A DNA stretch of 64,000 nt, taken from positions 280,091 through 344,090 of the forward strand of contig QKWP01000220.1 in the NCBI GenBank assembly GCA_003550325.1, given 5' to 3'. The notes beneath the pieces were generated by a model that was not told where the DNA came from, did not search any database, and saw only the letters and a list, made by a program, of their open reading frames with translations. The stretch comes from Gigaspora rosea. Taxonomy: Eukaryota > Glomeromycota > Glomeromycetes > Diversisporales > Gigasporaceae. A program made the translations under genes and the position numbers. Below are positions 1 through 10,477 of this stretch, piece by piece (positions within the stretch are counted from its first letter, which is position 1; every line of letters starts with the position of its first letter).

Positions 1-1290
1 AATTTTGGTTATTGAATAGTAAGTAAGTACTGTGAGTAAATACTGTAACCGATTTTTTCACAGTAAAATTACAATTTCAATGAAAACACAACCTTAATCA
101 TATATTGAACATTGTGGTCACATGAATAAAAAGTATAGCATGATAGAATTGTTTATAATAGAAATCACAATAATTTTAATACAAACTAACTCAACATTAA
201 TTGTATAAAAATCACTCAATCTTAACTATGTGTTGCAAGTACTATAGTGGAAATTTTTTATAGTAGAAATCATGAAAATTCTAATGTAAAAAACTCACAT
301 TAACCACATACTGTAGTTAATAGAATTGTTGGTTCTTTTAAGTTCTGTAACAAAATTTTTTTATAGTAAAACCCACAATAATTTAGATACAACTAACTCA
401 ACTTTAATTACATAGAAACAATGATAATTTCTATGCAAACTAACTCTATACACAGCAGTTACCAGTATAGTAAGTTTTATAACAAGATTTTTATACAATA
501 AGAATTATTATAATTCTATTGCAAAATTAATTCAATTTTAAATTGCATAAAAATAATAATAATTGTAATAGGATTTTCCAATACAAATAAATCAATCTCA
601 ATTACATAAAGATCATAATAACTCCAATGCCAACTGACTTATCAAAATAGCAAGTAATTCTATGTTAGATCTTATGATAATTCTAATTCAAAATGACTAA
701 ACCTTAGTCATATGCAGTAATATAGTCACTGGAATAACAAGTAACAAAATTTTATAGTAACTCCAAATAGAAAATTAGAGTTATTATAGTAAGTTATTAT
801 AGAAATTATAATTCTGATGCAAATTAACTCTACATGTGTAATTGGGTTAGCAAGTAAGTTCTGTAAAGAATATTTTGCAATAATTTTATAATTGAAATTT
901 AATACAAACTAAACTACAACTATATACTATAGCTACCAGAGAGTGAATATTGTAACAGAATTGTTTACAATAACTTATAAGAGAAATCATAATAATTCTA
1001 ATGCAAACTTAACTATGTCTGTAATCAGAATAGCAAGTTCAGTAACAGAATTAAGCAACTCATAATAGAAATCATGATTGAAATACAATACAAACTTATT
1101 CAGCTACATGCTTTACAGTAGTTGCCAGAATGATAAGTTCTGTAACAGATTTTTTAAGTATTTTATGATAGAAATTATAATAATTTCAAATGCAAGCTTA
1201 TTTCCTAAACCACATTGTTGTCACTGGAATAACGAGTAAGTTATAAAAGAATTTTGACTATAATTCATAATAGAAGTTATAATAATCCAA
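1..1290 (+). repeat. Degenerate tandem array, about 100-bp unit, intron-like
   Basis: About a dozen diverged copies of a unit of roughly 95-110 bp. Each holds blocks like TAATTCTAATGCAAACTAAC, TAGCAAGTAAGTTCTGTAAC and ATAGAAATCATAATAATTCT. Several unit joints read AG, three bases, GTAAGT (near 25, 853), others are decayed (near 655, 745, 1035, 1235). A CTAAC block, like a fungal branch site, precedes each acceptor-like TAG. An isolated unit reappears at 1950-2050. The layout matches the intron arrays of the kinase genes further right, though the sequence differs. No adjoining exon was found, so the host gene, if any, lies left of the window. Confidence 0.7.
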
Positions 1291-2114
1291 AAGTAAATAT
1301 TTTATTAATTATTTGCTTACAAAAATGCTCAAAATAGATTCAGGACTATAAGTACGATATCTAGAAGATTACAATATATAATTTAAAACAATACTTTTGG
1401 AACTATAATATAATAAAGTAATTTAATAGTTAATAAAATAATTCAGAAGTTAGATGAAGGTATGTTAAGGCATTTTGATTTAACCAAAATAATTTACTAT
1501 ATTAAATTAATAATACAATGCTCATTTCAAAAAGATTAAATTTATAATATTTATTCTTTCAAAGACAGATATGCAATACCAGTAAGTTGATTATTGACAT
1601 GAAACAATAAAAATGTGAGATTGTGAACTTTGAGAGATTAAAATAATATTAAAGTCTAAAGGTTATTATTTAGAACTACTTATGTCAATTAAAAATTTAA
1701 TTTATATAGTCTTTTAAAAAAATAAATAATTTATTGATTTTTCATCTTTTTCAGTTTTTTTTAATTTGTATATTATTATTTATATTTATTAAGATCGTTA
1801 ATATTAGAATGATGATTTGACCTTGCGTTTTAGATTTAGAGTAATGCATTAATTAGTGCTAATTTGACTTTATGCGGTCTCAATAAATACGTATATTTAA
1901 TCATTAATCAATAATATTCTTGTAAATTAAAATAGTTATTACGAATAAAATCAATAAATCTAATGCAAGCTAATCAACCTTAACCGCATATTGTGTGTAC
2001 AACAATAGCTATTAAGTTCTGTAATAGAAGTTTATTTACATGTAACTCATTAATATGATCAAAAAAACTAAATAAGATGGGTAGCGCGAATGCGCCACCC
2101 ATTACACTAGTATA
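1291..2114. other. AT-rich spacer with a hairpin next to the LTR
   Basis: No gene seen. 1950-2050 is one more unit of the array at the window start, so about 660 bp of unrelated AT-rich sequence seems to separate it from the array. A GC-rich inverted repeat (ATGGGT.GCGC / GCGC.ACCCAT) lies at 2077-2102, just left of the LTR. Confidence 0.5.
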
Positions 2115-2545
2115 TGTAACATATTTATTATCTTTATTATATTCATTATAGCCATTATATTTAGCATTAGTATATATCAAATCTATCATTTCTTTATTTC
2201 TTATTGTATTTATTTATATTGAACAAACATGTATAAATACTCAAGGTTTTTCCTTTGCTAAAAAGCAGAGTGAGAATCTCTGGTTTATTGAATAAAGGAT
2301 AAGTGAAGTAGTGTATCTTCACTGAAATACAATTGATACAATTCTTAGTATCCTCATATACTATTAATTGTGGTCTCTTTCATAATTGCAAATTCCCAAG
2401 CCTTTTTACAAAATACTGCCCAAATAACAGTATCCTTCTGACTCTTGCATGCTACAGTAATTAGTGTGAATTATATAAAGTGTCTCCCTGCATTAGTCAC
2501 TCTGTCTTTAGCATTTCTCTAAAGAGGTAGAAATCTAGGTTGACA
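2115..2545 (+). repeat. 5' LTR
   Basis: 431 bp, TGTAAC...GTTGACA. Pairs with 8714-9157. It lacks a 13-bp insertion present in the right copy near 8786. Confidence 0.75.
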
Positions 2546-2564
2546 AATTGGTGGTGACTGTGAG
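2546..2564 (+). other. Putative primer-binding site
   Basis: TGGTGGTGACTGTGAG begins three bases after the LTR. A PBS normally starts TGG, complementary to the CCA end of a tRNA. The tRNA was not identified. Confidence 0.4.
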
Positions 2565-2841
2565 ATTCACCAACTCAAAGAAGCAAGAAAACGTTAGTCA
2601 ACACCGTTTGGAAATTATAACATCCTGAAACGAATTTTGAAGCTACCTATGTGAAATTTGGAAGGTATACAAAGGAAGACCTTACGGAACTTTTCTACTA
2701 AGCATATCATAGTAGAAAAACGCAACGCCAAAGCGCTACAGCCATCAAAATATTGAGATAATTTAATCGTTTGGAGTGAAAGCATAAGTGTTTGCATTGT
2801 AACAAACAGCTTCAAACAAGATAGAGCACTACAAGCAGAAA

Positions 2842-3387
2842 ATGGATATTTATTACAACCCTTGGACTGATCTTGATGTTGATCAAAATAATCAATAATC
2901 TGTGTCAGATACTTTACCTATTAAAGAAAATCTACCAACTGAAGATCCTTGGAAAATATTTGAAGAAACAGTAATTGACTCTGGCCAAGCTCTAGGCTAT
3001 AATCCTAATGATGGACTCTCAGATAAATGGGAACTTGACTCTGATGAAGAAAGCCTTTACCTAGTTATTAGTAGAAATAAAGAACCTCCCACTTACCATA
3101 TTAAAGATCTAATTGATACCAGATTAAATCAAATTCTACAATTGCTAAAACTTAGAGTTAATCAGCTTAGATTGAACAAAGTTTTGTTCATCCTAAATGA
3201 TATACAACACTTTCTGTACCCTAATCCACACCCTCTTCTTCAACCTAAATAGAGATTTCTACAAACTCTATGGGGCAAGTCTAAGAAAGCTAAAGATAAA
3301 CTTCTCCAACAAGTTCTAAGAAAAGTCAGACTTTGCAAATATATGAAGATTAAAGGATTCATATTAACACAAAAATGCCTTATCTAG
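2842..3387 (+). pseudogene. gag-like ORF remnant of the LTR element
   Basis: An ATG at 2842 opens a frame that meets TAA at 2896, continues to TAG at 3250 and stays open to TAG at 3385, all in one frame. The product is acidic at the start (NLPTEDPWKIFEET) and basic near the end (LWGKSKKAKDKLLQQVLRK), as expected for a gag-type protein with a basic tail, and its position after the LTR fits. No zinc knuckle is visible. Two in-frame stops make it non-functional. It could be another element-encoded protein; the gag label rests on position and charge only. Confidence 0.45.
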
Positions 3388-4790
3388 TTGTTTTTAAAAA
3401 AAAAAGACACTTTACTAGTTCATAGTGTACACAATATTATATATATATACTAGCAAAATAATTACATATTTACTTAATTGTATCTTTATTAAATTATTAT
3501 TTTAATATATTTTACCACAAACCCAATTCTACTCTAATTGACAAACCTTTCCTAACAAACAAGATCCCAACTATACTATAATTTCGAATCTACTGCATCC
3601 CAAATTCACTAAAAACTTGGAATCCAGCAAGATCGCGAATCTACCAAAACCACAAAGTCCAAATACCAATATTTCACGATTACTGAAATCTCAATTCTAT
3701 TACTTCCGATTCTAGCATCTTAATCACCAATTGAAACCTTGACTTTTTAAAAGAGCCCAGCTTCTAATCGATTCATCGATCCTAATTCATCCTGTTAAAA
3801 AAAAAAGAAAAGATCATATCTATGTGAACATTCGGTCATATGATCTCAAGAACTCAGTTCGTCTATCTAAGAGGATCCCAGATGAACGACCAAGTCCATA
3901 GACGTTTTACTGAATCAATTCATTAACACACTCAATCAGAACAAGAAAAAGTCAATCAATCCAAAAATAAGACCAAAATTAGTTAAACATATACCAAATA
4001 GAAACAAGAAAACAAAAAGAGAAAGATTTATACTTATCTTCCAAAATCAGAGTCCAAAGTAATATCGTCCCAAAGACTTCCATAGTGAAAATAATGCAAA
4101 ATTCTAAGGTGAAAAACCTACGGCCAAGACAAAGGAAATTGAGTCGAACAATTAGTACAAAAAAAAAAACAAACCCAACAAGAAATTCAGAAGAAAGTAC
4201 TTATCTGACATCCAAATAATCAACACATTACTAGTGCTACTTCATCTGGGTTAAGAAAACTTCATCAAAACCCAGTTATGCATTTCCTTCTGAAACAAGA
4301 AGAATGTCGCATCCATGGACAAGTCCCTAAAGTCTCCAGGACCAAAGTCATTAACCATCAACAATACAAAACAAAAAATGAAGAATGAAAACAAAAAGGA
4401 AAGAAAGATATACAGTACTTAACCTACAAGATACACAACAAAAGAATCAACCAAGCAAGATCAAGATTAGGACCTACCGGAACTGCACCCACAAAAACTA
4501 CTGGTCAAAGACCTTTTAATAATTATAAATTTGACATCGACCTCATAATTAAAAAAAAAAATTCAAAATACCAACGGAAAGATCTAGACTACAAAAATGC
4601 TAGAACAACAATAAAGACCAACTCAAGCACCAGGATCCCGAAGCAACAAAGCAACGAAGAATTGGGTAGCTTCCCTATATTGGCCTTATAATAAAGAACT
4701 AAGGTCTAGATTTGGACCAGGAATTTCTAATTGTTATATTGAATTTGAAACCAAAGCATAAATTCAAATTCAGGAAAATGTTCAAACATC
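3388..4790. other. A/C-rich non-coding interior of the LTR element
   Basis: No open frame of note. The plus strand is strongly A-rich with few T (AAAACAAGAAA and similar), a strand asymmetry that continues to about 5900. It may be one long insertion or the decayed pol region, but I see no recognisable protein in six frames. Confidence 0.4.
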
Positions 4791-5149
4791 TAATATGGGG
4801 TGTCTTGTATTAAAAGGGACCATTTTTACATATACTTCATTTTGAGATAATTGAGTTTAATCATTGATTTTGATTTTGGACTGATCCGGGATTAATCAAA
4901 TTTTACGATTTTGATAGGTTAAAAGTAACTCGTGACTATTGGGTAATCTCATGATAAGCTTGGCTTTAGATAGTCTTGTGTAATTTTTCTTCTACATTAT
5001 CTCTATTTTTTATTATGCAAATCGACTTTCATTTATAATTGAAAAATGTCAATCATACAAAATTTACATAATTTACATGAATCTAAAAAAAACACATTTT
5101 TCGAAAAAATGTAAAAATGGTCCCTTTTAATATGAAACACTCCATATTA
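4791..5149. mobile_element. MITE, copy 1
   Basis: 359 bp with terminal inverted repeats of about 38 bp: TAATATGGGGTGTCTTGTAT at the left and the complementary ACACTCCATATTA at the right, both running into the shared block AAAAGGGACCATTTTTACA. The interior matches the reverse complement of the copy at 6431-6777. No transposase. Target duplication not resolved. Confidence 0.75.
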
Positions 5150-6430
5150 AACTAAGACACCCAGAATGAAAAAAAAGAAAGAATAAAGATTTACCGGGTA
5201 TACCAAGCACAACTGCACGAACAAAAACAAGACCTGGTATTATTTAAAGACACTACCCCAAATAAGAACAAAAAAAAAAAGATATACCTACCCCTATATC
5301 GAAACATATGAACAAGACTGTACATATTAAGGACACCTAGGATGAAGAAAGAAAGGTCCCGACCAAATAACAAGATAGGCCGCAATAAAGGAAAAACAAG
5401 ACCAAGCCTACTTCAAGCACCAATGACGTAGAGACACAAGACTGACTTCGTACCAACAAAGGCTTAATATGAAAGCCCATGAACGTCAAGAACTGATAGG
5501 ACCTTCAAAGAAAAGACAACCGAAGGAAAATGACCAGACCTTATCTCAACCATAAGAAAATTTCACGAATGGCACAACCAATGTCTGCAAGAACACCGAA
5601 AAAATGATGAAACCTAGAAAAAACAAACTATACAGATGAAGTATATGGACAAAGAAATTACTAGTAGCAACAAATATCGGAAAACAAACTTATTTCCACA
5701 AAGTAGTCCTACACCAATAATGAGATTCGAACAGCAAGGTGAAAGAAAACATCGACCCCGAAAAACAACGTCACCAAAACAAAGGTACTAAAACTGAAGA
5801 CTTTAAAACCAGCTAAGTCAAAAAAGTCTACGAATGCACCTAGAACGAACTCTAGGAAAAGAAGACGGTTCTAAGTTTGGTCTAGAAAAGAAAAAGATGT
5901 TAATCAGAAAATTTTTTTAATTTAACATCACATATAATCTTCCAGTGTAATATAGTGATTATTACTCTGATTATGACTGACACAATAAGCGTGATCGAAC
6001 TAAGGGTCAGAACTGCAAAAAATTTATAATAACAATTAATACACTAAGTATTCAACAAACAATTGAACAATTTAAATATATTAGCTTTAGTTTATTAGAA
6101 TAGATTTGAGCAAATGAAGCTCTTATTACTTTAATTAGTTTGTTATTTCTGAGCAAAAATAACTGAAGGTTAGATGTTCTACCCTATTGGAAAAACAACA
6201 AAAAAAAAAATATTTGAGAAAAATACTTGAGATAGCAATAAGACTTGTAATTAGTCTGACAATGGCACATAAATTATTGTTAAGCATGCTATAGAATTGA
6301 AAAAGAAATTGATTGATTTTAAAGAATCTGTAAGTCACGAATATAGCCTAGTACTAGCGGGTCTAATAAGTACTGTGCATGATATGGAATATGAAGAATT
6401 TTTGGAAAATTTTCATTATTTGAATAGAGT
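5150..6430. other. A-rich non-coding region
   Basis: A continuation of the A/C-rich sequence to about 5900, then AT-rich sequence. Short open frames here (5191-5385, 6135-6338) are low-complexity and not believable genes. Confidence 0.4.
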
Positions 6431-6777
6431 ATATGAGGTGATTTCAATAGAAACAGCCCATTTTTACAATTTTTTGAAAAATAAGTTTTTATTAGATTCA
6501 TATAAATTTTGACATGATTGACATTTTTCAATTATAAATGAAAGTCGATTTGTATAATAAAAATCAAGATAATGTAAAAGAAAAATTACACGAGGCTGCG
6601 TAGGGTCAACGCATCACGAGATTACCTGATAGTCACCTGTTTACCTTTAACCAATAAAAATCGTTAAATTTGATTAATCCCGGATCAGTCCGAAAATCAA
6701 AACAAATGATTAAACTCAATTATCTCAAAATAAGATATATGTAAAAATGGGCTGTTTCTATTGAAATAACCCCATAT
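6431..6777. mobile_element. MITE, copy 2 (inverted relative to copy 1)
   Basis: 347 bp. The left end ATATGAGGTGATTTCAATAG and right end CTATTGAAATAACCCCATAT are inverted repeats. The inner part is the reverse complement of 4791-5149, including the blocks around AATCCCGGATCAGTCC and AATTATAAATGAAAGTCGAT. The outer 20 bases differ between the two copies but match within each copy. Confidence 0.75.
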
Positions 6778-7209
6778 ATCTTCATATTACTATACTTATT
6801 CTTATAACAATACTTTAAAATTTGAGTATTTAATAACAATCAATTGGGTCAAATGACTTTCAAGATATTGTTTAAAGAATTTAACTTTTTGGAACCATAA
6901 AGCTTTTAAATCTGATATTAAAGAAAATTCAGATTAGGTTGTCAGTGTCCTAATCAACAATAAATATTGTATTTATTGAACTTTGATCAAAACCAAAAAC
7001 ACAACAGATATTGAAAAAAAATTTTTTACCAATACAATTTGAAAATTAATTGAAATTTGTTTTATTTAATATTATTCAAAAACTTATTTATTATTTATAA
7101 TTCCCTATTTACAAACAATATTTTTATTCAAATATGAAACGAAAAAAAAATTTTTAAAAAAAAAAGATAAAGAAAAACAAAAACAAAAAAAAATATATAT
7201 ATATAACAA
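6778..7209. other. AT-rich spacer with A-tracts
   Basis: No gene seen. A-rich runs and an (AT)n stretch at 7141-7205 lie just downstream of the stop codon of the minus-strand coiled-coil gene. Confidence 0.5.
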
Positions 7210-7579
7210 CTAATTGTTTCTTCCCGCCATTGCATCCCTCAAACTATTTTCTAAATCATCTACTTGAGCTCTCAACCTATTCCTTTCTACAATCAGTCTT
7301 GAATATTTCTCCTCTCGCTGTCAATTTTCTGTTACCACCTCTACTGCACGAATTCTTCTTTCTTCTAATTCTTCTTCTAACTCTGCAATCCTTCTTTTTA
7401 ATCTTCTTACTTCTCTTAACAATCTATTAAATTATATTATTATTAATGTTATACTATATTATAAATATTATTATTTTATTTTACCTTCTATTCTCTCCTT
7501 GAAGTGTATCGATTACACCAAACAAAACATTACTACCATTTCTTCTTTGGGAACGAGTTGTTCGATAATTATGAACCAT
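7210..7579 (-). pseudogene. Two-exon coiled-coil protein, one in-frame stop
   Basis: On the minus strand an ATG at 7579 opens exon 1 (7579-7485, starting MVHNYRTTRSQRRN). A 61-bp intron 7484-7424 runs from GTAAAATAAA to TTTAATAG. Exon 2 (7423-7210) continues RLLREVRRLKRRIAELEEEL and ends VDDLENSLRDAMAGRNN. The length is about 102 codons. Heptad-like spacing of L, I and V with many E, K and R predicts a long coiled coil. A single TGA (7323-7321) interrupts exon 2, preceded by N and followed by Q; CGA to TGA would explain it. The intact intron and frame on both sides mean this was recently a real gene. Function unknown. An (ATT)n microsatellite lies directly upstream. Confidence 0.65.
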
Positions 7580-7668
7580 TATTATTATTGTTATTATTAT
7601 TATTATTATTATTGTTACTATTATTATTATTATTGATATTGATATTGTTATAGTTGTTATTCTTTCGT
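7577..7668. repeat. (ATT)n microsatellite
   Basis: Mostly TTA/ATT triplets with a few TTG interruptions, followed by T-tracts. It lies in the upstream region of the minus-strand coiled-coil gene. Confidence 0.9.
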
Positions 7669-7799
7669 TAAAAAAAAAATTTTTTTTTCCTCGTTATTAC
7701 TCCTCATATTACACAAACTTTAACTTTTACCCTTAATGATTATTTTAGCAAATTTGAACATTCATAAAGACTACAATTAAAAATTTTTATATTAATTAC

Positions 7800-7930
7800 T
7801 GTAGAAGAGTGGTATAAAGCATATGACTGTTGCCAGAGTCATAGGTTCGATACTCGCTAATGAACTGTAAACTCTGCCAACGGGTCATGATTGCAGCATC
7901 TGCACTACAACTTTTTTAAAAAAAAATAAA
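7800..7930 (+). repeat. tRNA-like / possible SINE sequence
   Basis: Contains a B-box-like GGTTCGATACTC at about 7846, an A-box-like TGGTATAAAGCAT at about 7811, and a 5-bp stem with an 8-nt loop between them (TGACT...AGTCA). The region ends in T- and A-runs like a SINE tail. No clean tRNA cloverleaf or acceptor stem can be drawn, so a working tRNA gene is unlikely. Confidence 0.35.
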
Positions 7931-8055
7931 CTTATTTTTATTATATTTGATTTATTTTCAATTTTTCTTACTTCAAAAAAAAAAAAAAGAAGAAGAAGAC
8001 AATTGTAAATTTATTGATCCAAGTTTACAATTATCAAGCTAATAGGATCAAGTAG

Positions 8056-8382
8056 AAAAGGAAAAAACAACTGGTGTATGCTTACTATCTAGGAGCATTA
8101 CTACAGGAAGGACCAGAAACTCCTGAAGAGTTAAGAGCATGCAGAAGGAGAATTACTGCATATTATTATAAGGCAGCTATTAGAACTTATAATATTTTTA
8201 AAGATTTTGGAGTAGTCCAACTTCAAAGGACTACAAAAACAACTCTCAGGATTATAAAAGAACTCCCAGAAGCAGATTATCAAGCCCTTGTTGACGGAGA
8301 TTCGCGGGAGCTCATAACTAAGTGGAGGAGAGTTGTTAGACCTAGAAAAACGTATGAAACGTACAACGGCGATAACTCTTGA
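8056..8382 (+). pseudogene. Unrecognised ORF fragment inside the LTR element
   Basis: An open frame of about 108 codons without an ATG near its start; it follows a stop at 8053 and ends at TGA 8380. The protein is basic and well mixed in composition (LGALLQEGPETPEELRACRR, later LIIKELPE-like and VVRPRKTYETYNGDNS), unlike the low-complexity frames around it, and codon use looks coding. Its position about 330 bp before the 3' LTR suggests the tail end of an element-encoded protein. I do not recognise the family. It could also be a captured host exon. Confidence 0.4.
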
Positions 8383-8576
8383 CTCCGTGATCCAATTTTA
8401 ATAAAACTACTACCATTGTGACCGCCTCGATGAGACCTTTCGAATGGTACCAAAATTATCTCGATTGGACCGTTCTAGCCCAAGCTAGTCAAAACTGAAT
8501 GATTGGTCTTTACAAAACGTCCTACTGTGCCCAAATCTTATTGGTCGATCAATACTGTGCCACCTGTAACAGAATA

Positions 8577-8665
8577 TCGGACATTTCGAATAATCCTAGA
8601 CATTTCAGTTAATCACAGACATGTCTGACATTCTGGACATTTTAGACATTTGGGACATAACAGTT
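8577..8665 (+). repeat. Short direct repeats (GACATTT-type)
   Basis: Nine or so copies of a GGACATTT/AGACATTT-like motif at spacings of roughly 10-20 bp, just inside the 3' LTR. No clear polypurine tract is seen next to the LTR. Confidence 0.5.
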
Positions 8666-8713
8666 TTGACAAATATAATTAACATATCTAATATAGCTAT
8701 TATTTAGAATATA

Positions 8714-9157
8714 TGTAACATATTTATTATCTTTATTATATTCATTATAGCTATTATATTTAGCATTAGCATATATCAAATCTATCGATTATATAGATTT
8801 CTTTATTTCTTATTGTATTTATTTATATTGAACAAACATGTATAAATACTCAAGGTTTTTCCTTTGCTAAAAAGCAGAGTAAAGAATCTCTGGTTTATTG
8901 AATAAAGGATAAGTGAAGTAGTGTGTCTTCACTGAAATACAATTGATACAATTCTTAGTATCCTCATATACTATTAATTGTGGCCTCTTTCGTAATTGCA
9001 AATCCCCCAAGCCTCTTTACAAAATACTGCCCAAATAACTGTATCCCTTCCGACTCTTGCATACCACAGTAATTAGTGTGAATTACATAAAGTGTCTCCC
9101 TGCATTAGTCACTCTGTCTCTAGCATTTCTCTAAAGAGGAGAAAATCTAGGTTGACA
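8714..9157 (+). repeat. 3' LTR
   Basis: 444 bp, TGTAAC...GTTGACA, nearly identical to 2115-2545. The sequence after position 9157 differs completely from that after 2545, which fixes the LTR end. Confidence 0.75.
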
Positions 9158-10477
9158 CTGCATCAGGATATATAATCGCTAGATCACCAACAAAAGAGTT
9201 ATGCCTGAAATGCTCCAATCCTTTAGCTATATCACGCTCAACTAAGAAGACCAGTCGACATGTCCTTAGGGTATAATCGCTAGCCTCTATTAGAATTTAG
9301 AGTGTGGAAATAGTCTGACAGTGCTTTTTTGTCCTCCAAAACAAGATTATAGTCACAAGAACAATTGGGTTGATGAACTGGCAATGAGAAAAAGAAAGGT
9401 AAAATATACAAGTGCAATAATTGCTTATCTGAACTTTACAATAATCGTAAATATAAATATTTAGAAGCGATTACTGATAGCAAGAAGCAAAGATTATTGA
9501 GAAGTTATTTTTATGATAAGAGGATCGAGGTAAGATCCCAAATGCACGGGTTATGTGAAAATTTTATTTCATGTATATAGGAAAAGCATTATTAATACAT
9601 ATAAAAAATAATGCATGTAAATTTTAAAATATGTATAATAAAAAAACCATGCCAACTAATAATAAAATATATTTAGATTTTGCCTATAATTTAATATTAA
9701 TCTTAAAACTAAAGTGCTTTACCGATATACTATAAAACATATTAGATTTTGTATTTTGTCTTTATAAGGGCAATTTTGTTTTCAATCTCTTGTAAATATA
9801 GCAATGTAATAAATTTATAAATAGTTATTAGATGGTTGCTGCATTGTATCTTACTGGCTCTGCTGGATTATAAAAAATCATATCTACCCCAAAACTTTAA
9901 TGAAAATTGATTATATTTTTAAAAACTTTTATATGTAACATGTGTTCGATTTTTATGTAATATTTTTTTGGTTGATCTACTTATATAAGAAATGATTTAT
10001 GTTCACCCTACCCTTAATTTAATATATTTATTTAGAAAAATTAAGAAACGATAATACATGCTACAATGTTTTATATAAATTAAATAAGTGCATGAAATAA
10101 AAATTAGGTTTAGGGCCTTAGCATTAGAGGCTATAGAAACATATTAACATTTATTATATTTTAAATTTCATTTCTGATATTTTTAATTAGTGCACCAAGA
10201 CTAAATTAAGCATTTTCACTTTTTTCAACTTTCGTACGTGTCAGATTCTATGTCGGGCTGATCCGGAGTCACTATCGAATATGAGAAAGTATCAGATTAG
10301 AGGGCCAGATTTAGTCAGCGATAGTGAACAAGAGAAGAAATACATAAGGTCATGTTTTAAATATACTCAAAGGGGATTCTAATATGATATGATCTTTATT
10401 ATGTACAAGGGACAGATATCTTAATCTGATCTCTAATCTAATTTAATGTCATAATCTAAATCTCATTCTATCTAATG
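9158..10477. other. AT-rich region, no gene recognised
   Basis: 9158-9540 has somewhat higher GC content and short coding-like stretches on both strands, but no frame holds. 10056-10290 is a copy of a dispersed repeat (listed separately). The rest is plain AT-rich DNA. Confidence 0.45.
10056..10290 (+). repeat. Dispersed repeat family A, copy 1
   Basis: Shares an ordered set of blocks with 17200-17400: AAGTGCATGA, TTAGGGCCTTA.CATTAGAGGCTA, ATTTTTAATTAGTGCACCAAG, and TCGGGCTGATC at the end. A third, inverted copy is split across 20480-21330. Confidence 0.7.

Larger units (their letters stand above)
2115..9157 (+). mobile_element. LTR retrotransposon-like element, decayed
   Basis: Two direct repeats (2115-2545 and 8714-9157) are nearly identical, start TGTAAC and end GTTGACA, so they have the TG...CA ends and short inverted termini of LTRs. 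Similarity stops sharply at both outer and inner ends. A possible primer-binding site follows the left copy and a broken gag-like ORF starts about 300 bp inside. No reverse transcriptase or integrase is recognisable between the LTRs; the interior is instead filled with MITEs, a coiled-coil gene remnant and low-complexity DNA. The flanks (GTATA left, CTGCA right) do not match, so there is no target duplication: recombination between elements or later rearrangement is likely. Confidence 0.65.

Noticed and set aside
9170..9300. Kinase-like words on the minus strand (ERDIAKGLEHFRHNSFVGDL)
   Set aside because: Only one short piece, no catalytic loop downstream in any frame; could be a kinase relic but is too weak to call.
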